Assembly (NCBI GenBank): GCA_002205965.3
Contig: NADL03000148.1
Location: forward strand, 62,001 to 126,000
Direction of reading: 5' to 3'
Origin: Kappaphycus alvarezii
Taxonomy: Eukaryota; Rhodophyta; Florideophyceae; Gigartinales; Solieriaceae
Length of the DNA: 64,000 nt
Each line of letters begins with the position of its first letter. Position 1 is the stretch's first letter. Of the stretch, positions 1-9,986 are shown in pieces. The notes beneath the pieces were generated by a model. That model did not search any database. It was not told the origin of the DNA and saw only the letters and a program-made list of their open reading frames with translations. A program made the position numbers and the translations under genes.

Positions 1-1
1 T

Positions 2-316
2 CTCGACTTTTTGCGTGCGCGTCACGGTCCGGATATGCATCCCATTGAGATTGCGTCGGTGTTTCATCATCGGTTTTTGCGGGTGTTCCCGTTTTCTCGC
101 TACAGCGGGATCCTCGGCCGACTGCTGACGAATTTCGTTTTATTTTCGTCATGGTTATCTGCATGCATCATCCATGCGTCGGATCGGCAGCGTTACTACG
201 AGGCGCTTCGAGGCCCTGAAAAATCGTTTCGAACTTTCAGCTGCGAGTCGATCGAAAACTCGTTGGAGAATGCTGTGCGCTATTTTGAAGGGTCAAAGGC
301 GCAGCGAAGGGCGTGA
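2..316 (+). CDS. unknown protein, C-terminal part, cut by window start
   Basis: An open frame runs from the left edge to a stop at 316 without any domain I recognise. The visible part begins with a basic and aromatic stretch (LDFLRARHGPDMHP), has a hydrophobic segment around positions 120-165 (LLTNFVLFSSWLSACII) and ends in a charged tail. It could be the end of a membrane-associated enzyme, but the frame may also change inside it, as in nearly every gene here. No function is claimed. It lies about 180 bases upstream of ribA in the same direction. Confidence 0.3.
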   Translation, partial: LDFLRARHGPDMHPIEIASVFHHRFLRVFPFSRYSGILGRLLTNFVLFSSWLSACIIHASDRQRYYEALRGPEKSFRTFSCESIENSLENAVRYFEGSKAQRRA

Positions 317-499
317 TCCGCCGAGGGGTCGCACCGGGTGGCGGCTTGGAGCTAGGGGGTAAGGCGTAGCGTTTGGGGTGGCGAAAAAAGCGGTCGTGGC
401 TTGAAATGCGTCTTTCGCGACCCATGCTACGAAGGGCGGTGTGACCTCGGGGTTGCACAGGTGTCGACAGCCTTGGAATTTTGCACGGGAAAACCTTCA

Positions 500-1181
500 G
501 TGACAACGATTTTTCAGAATCTCGACAGCGAAACCGACGTAAGTTCACTTCCTGCAATCGGCGAGAGTTTGAGCTCTGAGGATGTCACGGTCGAAGTCTA
601 CGCTCACGCTTCGCTGCCCACACGATTCGGCAAATTCAAGATCCTGGTGTTTCGAAGCAACGTCGACGACAAAGAACACGTAGCGATGGTACGGGGTGAC
701 CTCCGCGAGGCCTCAGATGTGCCCATGAGGATCCACTCGGAGTGCCTAACCGGCGATGTGATGGGTCGTTGCGCTGCGACTGCCGTGAGCAGCTCGAATT
801 CGCCCTGAAGCAGTTTGGGGCGGTGAAGCAGGCCGCGTTGCTTTATGCGTCAGGAGGGTCGGGGTATTGGTCTCGGTAATAAGATTCGAGCCTATGCGTT
901 GCAGCAGCAGGGCTTGGACACGGTGGATGCCAATCTCCATCTCGGTTTTGACGACGACATTCGCGATTACACCCAGGCGGCGCTTCACCCGACTTCTCGG
1001 TCTGGAGTCGGTCAAACTCTTTACGAATAACCCCCGTAAGATCTTCGGTTTACGCCAGCACGGCGTCGATGTGCGGACGCGACTCCCGATTGTGATGACA
1101 CCTAACTGCCATAATCAAGACTACCTTCGTACCAAGAAAACCCGCTCTGGTCATATCCTGACCCTCGATGGCAAGCGCTGA
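500..1181 (+). CDS. ribA: GTP cyclohydrolase II (riboflavin synthesis), frameshifted
   Basis: The enzyme opens the GTP imidazole ring with loss of formate and pyrophosphate, the first committed step of riboflavin synthesis in the cytosol. The start chosen is GTG at 500. The order of motifs is that of Rib[10 protein letters not shown] near 733-760, then the zinc-binding CDC read after a one-base shift near 765-780, then [18 protein letters not shown] around 848-902, [11 protein letters not shown], and LTNNPRKI around 1017-1040. The C-terminus carries the usual GHILTL. The gene lies over three frames: shifts are needed near 765 (one G lost in a GGG run), near 845 and near 985. About 227 residues in total fits the stand-alone RibA domain; no RibB domain is present. 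The stop at 1181 overlaps the probable start of the next gene. Confidence 0.88.
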
Positions 1182-2355
1182 AGGCGCCGGGACGCCCAAG
1201 GCGTTATAAGCCCTCGCACCGCCCCAGCACGATCTATCTCGACGCCAACGCCGACGGAGTGGTAGGCGAGGCCGCCCTGGCCGCCTATCTCGCTTTGGCC
1301 AGGCGACGTGTCTCGCCGAGCGATGCCGCGCAACTGGCTCATCGGCTTTTGCGTGAGATCGCCGCAGAGCTTGGTGGTGTTGAAGGTCGCTTGGTTCTCG
1401 CGGCTGGGGGAGCGCCGCGATCGCATGGGCACTATCGGCGGGATCGAGGCGGCGGCGGGCCGGGGCCAGTGGAGATGCGGGCTGAGGGGCTTCTTCCTGT
1501 CCACGTCGTGACGACGACCGTCGAACACGCTGCTGTGTCGCAGACCTTGGAGCTGCTCGAGGGTGAAGGTCGTTGCCGAGTCAGTCGTGTCGCGCCGGAT
1601 CGTCACGGGAAGATCACGCCGGAGGCGCTTGCGGCGCGGTGTTCATGCTCCACGCGCTTGATTTCCGTCCAAGCGGCCTCCAACGAGACCGGCGTGCTGC
1701 AAGACCTGCCGGCTCTGGTCGAGTGTGCGCATGCCCACGGGGCACTATTTCATTGCGATGCGGTGCAAACCCTCGGTCGTCTAGCGATCGACCTGAGTGC
1801 TTGGGGTGTCGATCTGGCCTCGTTTTCGACGCATAAAATCGGCGCTGTCGGCGGCTTGGGATTGAACTACGTCCGACGCGAGTGCGTACAGTTGCCCGGC
1901 CCTCATGGGGGCGATAGGCGCCGCGCGAGCTGGCTCTCGAGCGCCGAGTGGAATCTACCGGCTCTGGCATCGACGGCAGCGGGCTCAAGGCTTATCGCCG
2001 ACCCGACGCCGAACTGCGTGCGCATTTCGAGACGGGGGTGGAAGAGCTCGGTGGGAAGATCGTCGCCAAGGACGCGCCGCGGCTCCTCAATACTTCGTTG
2101 GTGCGATTTCCCGGCTATCCCGGTGACGGTTTGCTGATGGCGTTGGATCTCGATGGGGTTGAGGTCAGCACCGGCAGTGCGTGCTCTTCCGGTTCCGTCA
2201 ACCCATCACCGAGCTTGCTTGCCATGGGCTATTGTGCCGACCAAGCCCTGGAAGCGGTGCGTTTTTCATGGAACCCTGAGCTTACCCGAGAAGACTTCGA
2301 CCACGTATTGGCACGCCTTAAGGCCATTCTCGATCGTTTTGCTCGGGTTTCGTAA
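1168..2355 (+). CDS. cysteine desulfurase, NifS/IscS-like (class V aminotransferase fold)
   Basis: This PLP enzyme removes sulfur from cysteine to supply Fe-S clusters or thio-modification. The N-terminus reads IYLDANADG near 1230; the family begins with YLDNAAT-like text. The Schiff-base lysine is in STHKIG at 1828-1845, preceded by the family pattern ASNETG and HCDAVQTLGR. The persulfide-forming cysteine lies in SACSSG at 2176-2193. The probable start is ATG 1168, inside the end of ribA, but a shift just after it is required; further shifts lie near 1400-1480 and 1890-1950. Total length near 395 residues fits the family. Which subclass (IscS, SufS or a tRNA-thiolation type) it belongs to cannot be told; no iscU or sufE is next to it. 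Confidence 0.85.
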
Positions 2356-2444
2356 AGCCCCCAATGGGTTGTTCTGATTGTCGCTAACCGGCCACGATGC
2401 TGATTTTTTTCCAAAGAAAGATGACAACCACCATTTAATCTGTT

Positions 2445-2500
2445 AGCCCGCTGCGACTACGTTCATGCGTCCAAAGGTCGCACAAGGGCTTGTGCGGGCT
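2445..2500 (+). promoter_or_regulatory. candidate structured leader RNA before the TonB receptor
   Basis: Three complementary segments are packed into 56 bases. AGCCCGC (2445-2451) can pair with GCGGGCT (2494-2500). Directly inside, TGCGAC (2452-2457) can pair with GTCGCA (2477-2482). A third hairpin, GCACAAG (2480-2486) with CTTGTGC (2489-2495), overlaps both and therefore excludes them in part. Mutually exclusive pairing of this kind is typical of leader regulation. The element ends 87 bases before the GTG start of the receptor gene. It does not match a cobalamin riboswitch that I can recognise. The function is inferred from position and structure only. Confidence 0.35.
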
Positions 2501-2587
2501 CGAAGGCTTTGCGTCTCTCGAGCTCGGTTTTCCTAGGGGTTAACGGTGCTCTCTGCGGGGGGACACCAGATAAAGGGAGAAATCACG

Positions 2588-5500
2588 GTGCTTCAACAAA
2601 ATAGTTTAGCCTTACCGATCGGGCTGATCTTGAGTCTCACCTGGCCTGCGAGTGCCTTCGCTCAGACCGGAGCAGAAGGTGAGAATCAACCCGATGCCGA
2701 GGCGGCGGGCGACGACGATGCCGAGGTGATTACGGTCACCGGTTCGCGCATCAGGCGCTCGAACTCCTCGGATTACGCCACCATCACTGTGATCACGCCA
2801 GAGCAAATTCGAGACTCGGGCGCTGTGACGCTCGACCAGTACCTCCAGCGGTTGCCGACGGTGACGAACCAAGGGGTCAGCCGCTTTCAGAACAACGGTG
2901 GAGGCGGAACTGCGACGGTCGATCTGCGCAATCTCGGCGCGAACCGAACCTTGCTCCTCGTCAATGGACGCCGATTTAATGACTTTGATCTGCAGAGCTT
3001 TCCGGTGAACTTGATCGAACGCGTTGAGGTCCTCTTGAACGGCGCGTCCGCGATCTACGGTTCCGACGCGATCGCTGGTGTAATCAACGTTATCCTCAAA
3101 AAGGACGTCGATGGCGCTGTCGTCACCGCATATGGTGGTATCACTGACGATGGCGATGGCGAAGAGCGTCAGATCGCCGGCACCTGGGGGGGCACGTGGG
3201 ATCGCGGATCGGCCTACTTCCATCTGAACTATTTGAACCGTAAGCGTATTCGCCAACGCGATCGCGACTGGGCCCGCTTGCCTACCTTGGGGTTCGATGA
3301 TGATCCTACGAGTGAACGTTTTGGTTTGCCCAGCGTCATCGGTAGCTCTAACCTGGTCGGTACGCGCCTCGGTATCAGTTTACCACAATGCCAGCTCGAC
3401 CCCAGCGCGGGCCCAATCGTCGCGAGCAATTGCCTACGTTCGGACGGTGCGGCTCTACGCATTGTTGACTTCCAGGACGATCCGGAAACTGGGCGAACAT
3501 TCCAAACCGCGGCGGGTAACGACACGACCCGCTTCAACTACGGCCGCGAGCAGTTTTTGCTCGGCAAGCTCGAACTCTTGCAGTTCTTTGGCCGCGGTAA
3601 TTTCGATCTAATCGATACATCGCGGGGAAAAATTAGCGCGTTCGCGGAACTGATGATCACTTCTCGAGAATCGGGTCAGCGCTTGGCGCCAGCGCTTATT
3701 TCCGACAGCAGCGGTGGGACTGGACTGAATACGAGCAATTCATCGCTACCGCTTGATTATCGTGAAGCGCTGGCTAACGCGACCATCAACGGCGAATTTG
3801 ACGCTGAATCTGGACTTCTAAACGGCGATCCGGTTAACGCGTTTCTTTTCCAGCGGCGTTTCACCGATTTTGGCATCGGAAACCGACGCATTAGACAAGA
3901 TCGTTTGAGCCTACAGGTGACTGCCGGCCTAGAAGGCGAATTTCTGGACGACTACACCTTCGAGCTTTTCATTGGCGGAGGCAAGGTTCGTAATCAGACG
4001 GTCCTGACCGGAGAAATTAACCAAGCTCGAGCCGAGCAGGCTCTATCCAATAACGGTGTGTTCGAAGATCGAGCCACTGGAGAGGAGATCAATTTCAATT
4101 TATTCGGCGCTTCCGGACCGCAGGCACCGGGTCGGTTGAGTCCTGCCGCGGCGGCCGCAGTGTCTTTTGATAATACCGCGAGCTCCGGTACGAGCCTCTT
4201 GAATTCAGGCGGGTCGATCGCCGGCCCGGTGGTCGAATTACCGGCTGGTCCTCTGTCTTTCGCAACCGGCTTCGCTTACCGCGAAGAGGCCGCTTTTGGT
4301 AACCCGAATACGCTGGCCGTCATCGGCGACACTGCGGTAATCGCGCAGGGCCAACGGCGGGAGAATTCAATGTGTGGGCGCTCTTCGGAGAAGTCGATGT
4401 GCCGATTTTGAGTGGTTTGCCAGGCATTCATTCTCTTAACGCGAAGGGCGCGGTTCGCTACACCGATTTTAGTAACGTGGGGGATGAGGTTAATTTTAGC
4501 GCCTTTCTCTCGTACGAACCGATCGACTGGTTTCGGTTTCGTGGGGCTGTAGCCACCGCGTTTCGAGGTCCGTCGGTTGGAGAGTCCTTCTCCGGCGCCG
4601 CAGACAACTTTCCGAGTCTGGATGATCCGTGTAACGGCCTAGGAAGCGGAGATCTCAACCCGGTAGTGGCCGAAAATTGCCGCGCCCAAGGCGCCCCTGA
4701 GGGGTTTGACCAGAACAATTTTGGCACCAACCAGATCCGAACGACCACGGGTGGAAATCCTGATCTCGGAAGCGAAACCGCTGACTACTATAGCGGCGGC
4801 GCGGTGGTAAACGTACCGTTTATCCGAGATTTTGGCGTCGACCTGACGCTGATCGCGGATTATTACTACTACGAAGTGGAGAACGCGATCCAACCCGTGG
4901 AAGAACAGAGTATTCTCAATGCATGTCTCGAAAGCCCAAATCTAAGCTCCGAATTATGCAATCGGATCGAACGCGGACCCGCCGGAGATGTCAGCCTACT
5001 TGATGCGAGTACTGTGAACATCGGTGGTTTTACAACCTACGGTGTAGACTGGCAGGCGATTGCCACAATCTATTTGGAAGAGATCGGCTTGCCGTTGGAA
5101 GACGCAACCTTGGACCTTCAACTTTTGGGCAATACGCTCCTCGAGTTTGAACAAATTCTGCCGGATGGCACCCCTCAGGAATTGACCGGCAGCGTTCAGC
5201 AGGGCCAAGGAGCTTATTTCGAGAATACATGGCGACAGATTACGACATTTAATATGGGTTCTTTTAGTTTTACCAACACGCTTCGGTTTTTAGACGCTGT
5301 TGATGATTTCAATTGTTTAGGCGATTTTGAGGATCGAGGGGCCCATTGCGGTGTCTTGGTCGATGACGAGTATTTTGAATTCAGCATCCTGACTACACCG
5401 GCGTGGGGACATTTGCCCGAGATGTTGCCGGTGTTCAACGTGGAGATGGTTTGGTTGCAATAATTGAATCAGTGACTTATTGGGATATTGCCGCTAACTA

Positions 5501-5666
5501 TACTTTTGAGACTTTGGACTTCGGTGACATTACCTTGACGGCGGGCGTTAGAAACCTCACGGACCAGGATCCACCGTATTATTTTGACAGCGGAAATAAC
5601 GCATCGCAATCGAATTACGACTTTGTGGGTCGGTTCTTCTTTAGCCGACTAACGCTTCAGTATTGA
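2588..5666 (+). CDS. TonB-dependent outer membrane receptor, frameshifted
   Basis: This is a ligand-gated outer membrane importer energised by TonB; the substrate is unknown. GTG 2588 follows the purine-rich GGGAGA and opens a signal peptide ending in ASAFAQ. A TonB-box-like segment (EVITVTGSRIRR) lies near residue 46. The plug domain follows: PEQIRDSGAVTLDQYL, RTLLLVNGRRF and ERVEVLLNGASAIYGSDA, then GVINVILKK. The rest is alternating beta-barrel sequence, and the protein ends in LTLQY with the terminal aromatic residue used by the BAM machinery. Shifts are needed near 4370-4400 and near 5450. The total of about 1,025 residues is normal for the VTGSRI type of receptors, which often import oligomers or peptides. 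The next gene starts 19 bases downstream and is surely co-transcribed. Confidence 0.9.
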
Positions 5667-5685
5667 GCAGAAATAGGAGCGTAAA

Positions 5686-7240
5686 ATGACGAATAATATG
5701 AAGAAACTACGAACATTCTCCTGGATTATTGCTGGCGTATTGTATAGTGGCTTTAGCTGCGGCTTGCGAGGAGGATCAACCGGTAAATCCGATTACTGGA
5801 CCTGTGATGGAGGATGAGGACGATCCCGGGGACCCTCGCTCGCTGACGAGTCCCGCGGTTGCGGATGATGAATCGGGTGATGCCTCGTTGGCTGTGGGGC
5901 TATTACAAAAAACGAACAGATGCTTGGATTGGTCTCGACCTTCTTTCAAGTGGCGAGCAGGGCTACCCTCGGTGAGCGCAATGCACTCGAATTCGACGAC
6001 GACGGTACCACGGTGGTCCGCGTTGATGACGATGAGGAGACCGAGGACACTGACGAGTCCGTAGAGGACTATAGCTTTGCCCAATTGTTGAGCGAGGATG
6101 TCGATGATGTCGCCGGTGGTGGTGGCGGGGACGTCAACGGCCAGCCGGGGACGCAATTCACTGTATTCATTCCGAGCAACGCAGCGTTCGAGCGTCTGCC
6201 GTCCGGTGCGTTGGCGGACTTAACCCCCGCTCCGAATGCTAATGGCCAGTCGGTCGACCCACTTGCTGACGAGGGTGGTCCGATCGACGGCTTCGCCAAT
6301 GGCGTATTCGAACCGGCTTCGCTCATCGTTGGAGCTCATATAATCGTCGGCGCTGTTGTGACATCGGATATGTTGAGCGACGGTGATTCCTTGGAGACAC
6401 TTGGTGGTGATATGCTTGATGTTTCGGTTACGGCCGACGGTGAAATCCTGATCGATGGCTATGCTCGAGTAATCCGACCGGACGTCACGAGTAACACGGT
6501 TGAAATCAGCGGTGAAAATGGATCAACCACGCAGCGATCAGGTTTAATAATGGCGTGGTCCATATCATTGATGCAGTTCTGTTGCCGGAGCGGGTTTTGA
6601 ATGGATTGGCTACGACGGTCACCGTAGAAGAAGATATCGAGGAAACAGATGATCCAAGTGATACATGCGCGTGGAAAAAATGCGATAAGCAAGCCTGTGT
6701 ACCCCATTTCGATTCTAGATGCACTTGTCGCGTCTAGGCCAGAAGAAGATTCGGATGCTGCTTTCTCTGTGTTCCGAAGTTTAGCCAATGCATCAATGGC
6801 GGTGTTTGAAGAGGGTTTCGGAGGTCCGTTGGAACGATTACAGCCTCCCGATGATGAAGAAGATGCCGATGCCGATGGTGACGGGGATGAGGAGGAGGAT
6901 GCCGAGGAGGTGATGACCACGTGTTTGCTCCGATCAACGGCGCTTTCGACGCGGTGGCCGATTCTATCGATATACCGAGTCAGGCCGCCGCAGATGCTTT
7001 GACGTTTCATACGCTGGATGGTGCGGTGCTCTCGACTGATCTGGCCGAGGGTGACGTCCCAACCCTTCTAGGCCCAGGTACACCGATCACGGTGACGTCG
7101 GATGCGACAGTGACGCCTCCGTTCGTTCTCAGCCCACGGTCAGTGGAACTTCCGCGCAACTACTGGCGGTAGACATCGAGTTTGTGGATGGGGTCGTTCA
7201 CATTATTGATCAAGTTCTTGCTCCTCCTGCAAACAATTGA
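5686..7240 (+). CDS. lipoprotein with two fasciclin (FAS1) domains
   Basis: The gene starts at ATG 5686 behind TAGGAG. After one shift near 5735 the signal peptide ends in ALAAAC (lipobox), followed by an acidic linker, so the protein is probably a lipoprotein anchored at the outer membrane. The first FAS1 domain shows TVFIPSNAAFERL near 6161-6200 and closes with VHIIDAVLLP near 6556-6585. A second FAS1 domain shows TVFAPINGAFDAVAD near 6918-6963 and closes with VHIIDQVLAPP near 7197-7230. Between them lies a strongly acidic stretch (about 6850-6910) of Asp and Glu that could bind calcium. FAS1 domains are adhesion or ligand-binding modules. At least five indels are needed. Position directly behind a TonB receptor suggests a surface partner of that receptor, which is inference. 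Confidence 0.82.
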
Positions 7241-7246
7241 ACCAGT

Positions 7247-7294
7247 CCATGGGTTGACAGTTAAGTTTTAAACAGCTTGACTGTTCTCCCATGG
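7247..7294 (+). terminator. long inverted repeat after the FAS1 gene, terminator candidate
   Basis: CCATGGG (7247-7253) pairs with CCCATGG (7288-7294), and GACAGT inside it pairs with ACTGT on the other arm, leaving an A/T-rich loop. It starts 6 bases after the stop of the FAS1 gene. There is no T tract behind it, so it may serve as an RNA-stabilising 3' end rather than an intrinsic terminator. Confidence 0.45.
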
Positions 7295-7328
7295 GTAAAA
7301 ACGTAAACAGCGAACTTCACGGACTTGA

Positions 7329-7361
7329 GCGCGGCGGCCAGCAGAAAACGGCCCGCCGCGC
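7329..7361 (+). terminator. GC-rich hairpin, second terminator-like structure
   Basis: GCGCGGCGGCC (7329-7339) and GGCCCGCCGCGC (7350-7361) pair over 11 bases with one bulged C and a 10-base loop. It sits between the FAS1 gene and the next lipoprotein gene. No T run follows it, so its action as a terminator is uncertain. Confidence 0.35.
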
Positions 7362-7362
7362 T

Positions 7363-8105
7363 GTGGTATAAACCGCATCACGCGCGACGCTCTGTTGCTT
7401 GTGATCGCCTTCATTCCGATCTGGTCATGCGCGGCTCCGATTCAAACAGGGACCTCTGGTTCCGAAGCGTCGTCTGGAGGCCCTCAAGCTGCGATCTCCG
7501 CGGGAAGTGCCAGGGGTTCCACTCACCACCGAAGTTGATTGGGGCAAGTACGAATCACTGTCGGTAGCGCCGGTGGTTTTGGCGCTCGATGAGAAACGTC
7601 ATCGGCGCTACTACAGCATGCGGGCCCGCCGCTGGGTGGATAACCGCCTATCGGAAGATGAACGTGAGGTTCTTAGAGAGCAGCTCCAACGGGCCCTGTC
7701 CGGAACGCTTGGCGGGTCCTACCCCGGTGGCAGCGTCGGTCAAGTTGATGTTCGGGAGGTTTCCGGGGGCAGCGTTGAACGCCCTGCCGATCGTGGTCGG
7801 CTCGTGCTTGTACCGAAGCTCGTTGCGGCGAAATGGTCGCGTCCGCCGGCAAGTATTCTTCAACAACCACTGGCTCCGGCGCCGAGCAGTGTGGCCGCCG
7901 GAGGTGCCGAGGTCCACTTCGAAATTCGGCAGGGGCACGCCGGCGGTGAGCTTCTGGGCGTGGTTTAAAGAGCGTTGGGACGCCAATCTTGCCGATGGAC
8001 GGATCCGAAACGGGTATGTGGAATGACGCCTTTCTCGCGTTTCATATCGTGTCGGAACGCCTGATCTCACGTCTTGAGGCGCTTGGGGTGGATTTAAAAG
8101 CCTGA
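7363..8105 (+). CDS. predicted lipoprotein, DUF3313-like, frameshifted
   Basis: The N-terminal segment reads as a lipoprotein signal (LLLVIAFIPIWSC near 7392-7430). After shifts, a conserved-looking body begins with WGKYESLSVAPVVL near 7541-7582, continues with a charged helix (LSEDEREVLREQLQRAL) and ends with WNDAFLAFHIVSERLISRLEALG at about 8022-8090, stop at 8105. A lipoprotein of about 235 residues with a Y-x-x-x-x-V-x-P-V entry and a final W plus helix is the layout of the DUF3313 family; I judge this by eye. Function is unknown. At least three indels are present. The start is uncertain because the signal region changes frame. It converges on the GH113-like gene. Confidence 0.5.
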
Positions 8106-8119
8106 GTCCATCGCAAAAA

Positions 8120-9256
8120 TTAGCGCGTTGGGCACCAGTACTCGCAGAGCGTTGCTTTCATCGCGTCAGTGGCAATGACGAAGGTTCGGCCGTTCGGGTA
8201 GGTTCGGGAAACCACTTCCATAAAACGAACCAAGCACCGAGGGTTCGGCGGCGATGGCTTCGAGTGCCACTCGGTAGACACGCTCTTGAAGAGCGAGTGC
8301 CTCAGGGGTGGTCGACGCGATCGTCCCACGGCGTTCGTGCTGCGTCCATCGAGCGATTGTAGCCAAGCTCAGTGAAGACCACCGGACGCTTCATGTCAGT
8401 CGAGTAACGGCGAAGTTCACCCATCGTGGTGGCCCAGCCCCGTCGCAGTGAGCTTTCGCTGGGGTTATTTTCCTCAGCAACAGGAAAGTAGGCTTGAATG
8501 CCGATCGCGTCGAGAGCGTCCCAAAACCCAACTTGGCGGTAACTCGACCAATTTGCGGCGTAGGTCAGGGGAGCCGGGTTGATTTTTCGCACCTGCCGGA
8601 TCAGCGCTCGCCAAGCCTCGTTGTGCTGGACCAAGCGATCGAGCTCGCAGCCCACACTGAGTGCGTCGGCGCCCTGAGCTATGCCGGCGATAGCGACGAT
8701 TCCACGCGCTGTGCTCGCGAAAGAAAAACGCTCACGCCCGAAGGCTCTTCGAAGTCGATCTCGCCACGCCAGCTGAAGCGTGATCCCCAATAGGCCAGGT
8801 GGGGTTTGACCAAGATCTTCAGGCCTCGACGATGAGCTTCACGATAGGACGCGCGATCGACTCGCGGTAGCGATCCCTATCGAAATGCTTCCAACTCAAG
8901 GAGCCGTCGTTACCGATGAAGGCGTAGGGATGAATGGCCACCCAATTCGCGCCCACAGTCGTGATGTGGTCGAGGGTGGGCGCGATCACGTCGGTACCCC
9001 ATTCGAGACCGATCCTATGGGTCGAGATCGTAACCCCTTGGACGCGCGGCGGTTGCTCGTGCGTCTCCGCGTCGTGGTTCGCCGCTTCGGTCTTGGCCTC
9101 CTCCTCGGGTCTCGTGGAGAGGCTTTGAGGCTCAGACAACGCGGTCTTGTCGCCTTGGTGGTCGGCGGTGCAGGATAAACTCAACCCCACCACAAGGTTT
9201 AAAGTTGCGGTGTCACACGATGATCCGCTTGCGTGGTGCGCGGCGGTTGGTTTCAT
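8120..9256 (-). CDS. GH113-like glycoside hydrolase, predicted lipoprotein
   Basis: The protein reads as a TIM-barrel hydrolase of the family 113 type (known members are beta-mannanases). In order on the minus strand: a hydrophobic leader with a cysteine (VVGLSLSC), an acidic linker, then GANWVAIHPYAF, KILVKPHLAYWG with WRGEIDF (read through a shift near 8810), LTYAANWSSY, FWDALDAIGIQAYFPV, and FTELGYNRS with a Pro-Trp shortly after. The glutamate of FTELGY is the family's expected catalytic position. The C-terminus ends ATLCEYW. The leader suggests membrane anchoring outside the cytoplasm. Frameshifts lie near 8350 and 8810 and probably in the leader. No other mannan or glucan genes flank it, so the natural substrate is open. 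Confidence 0.7.
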
Positions 9257-9408
9257 CGTGGTCGTTCAAGGAGCTCCCCGACTGCGTAATCCGATCGAAT
9301 CTCACAATTGCGTCGACCCAACCGCCATGGGTATAGCGAGACGGTACAAAACCGAACATTGCGTACACGAGAGGACGTTTTTTTGAAACCGATCATAGGC
9401 CTATCTCC

Positions 9409-9986
9409 ATGGTACACGCGCCGCTCGTCGATTTTTGGGCGGGGTATCAGCTTTTGCGCTTCGTCTACGTTCTGATCCTCGCGTTGTTGTGGGGGCTCCT
9501 GCGAGCGATCACTCGTCGGCAATTTCACTGGTCGGCATTCCTCTTCGGTGTTTGCTCCGGTGGCAGTGCTGCTGCCCGCGCTGCACACATTTGTATTTTT
9601 CAACCTCGATCGCTTGGAGGGTCAACACAGTATCGTGCTTTTTGCCGGGATTGTGATTGTGATGACGTTGAGTGCGGTGTGATCGGTTGGGTTGGGCGGC
9701 GTGTGGGCTATTACGAGTGCTATCTCCTCGCGATTACGGCCGGTATTCTTGGCGGTCTTCACCTGGCTGTGGGGTGGCCGCAGATACTTGGTTTAGGGCC
9801 AAGCGCCGCGGAGAGCTACTTTGACAGCTATGCCGCTCGGCCCCGGGAGCACGGTATTTTGGTGATATGTGGGTGCGAACCTCGGTGCTCTGCCTTTCGG
9901 CCTCGTTTCTTATGAGCCTTGTAGGCTCTTCTCTCGCGTACTTGTCGTGCCGAACGCCTCCGCGGAGAGCGCGGCGCGGCTTTTGA
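9409..9986 (+). CDS. polytopic membrane protein of unknown function
   Basis: ATG 9409 opens a hydrophobic protein: a first membrane segment in LLRFVYVLILALLWGLL, then after a shift near 9550 a second (FAPVAVLLPALHTFVFF) and a third (IVLFAGIVIVMTLSAV), and after further shifts a C-terminal segment (LCLSASFLMSLVGSSLAYL). I do not recognise the family. It runs straight into the LolC/E-type permease gene, whose start lies at or just upstream of its stop, so the two are likely one unit. At least three indels make the exact sequence uncertain. Confidence 0.4.

Noticed and set aside
2445..2500. Cobalamin riboswitch before the TonB receptor
   Set aside because: The B12-box core and the long multi-stem layout are missing; only a 56-base paired element is present.
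2612..3256. 214-codon open frame on the minus strand inside the TonB receptor gene
   Set aside because: Antisense to the conserved plug domain, with no ribosome site or domain; a shadow frame.
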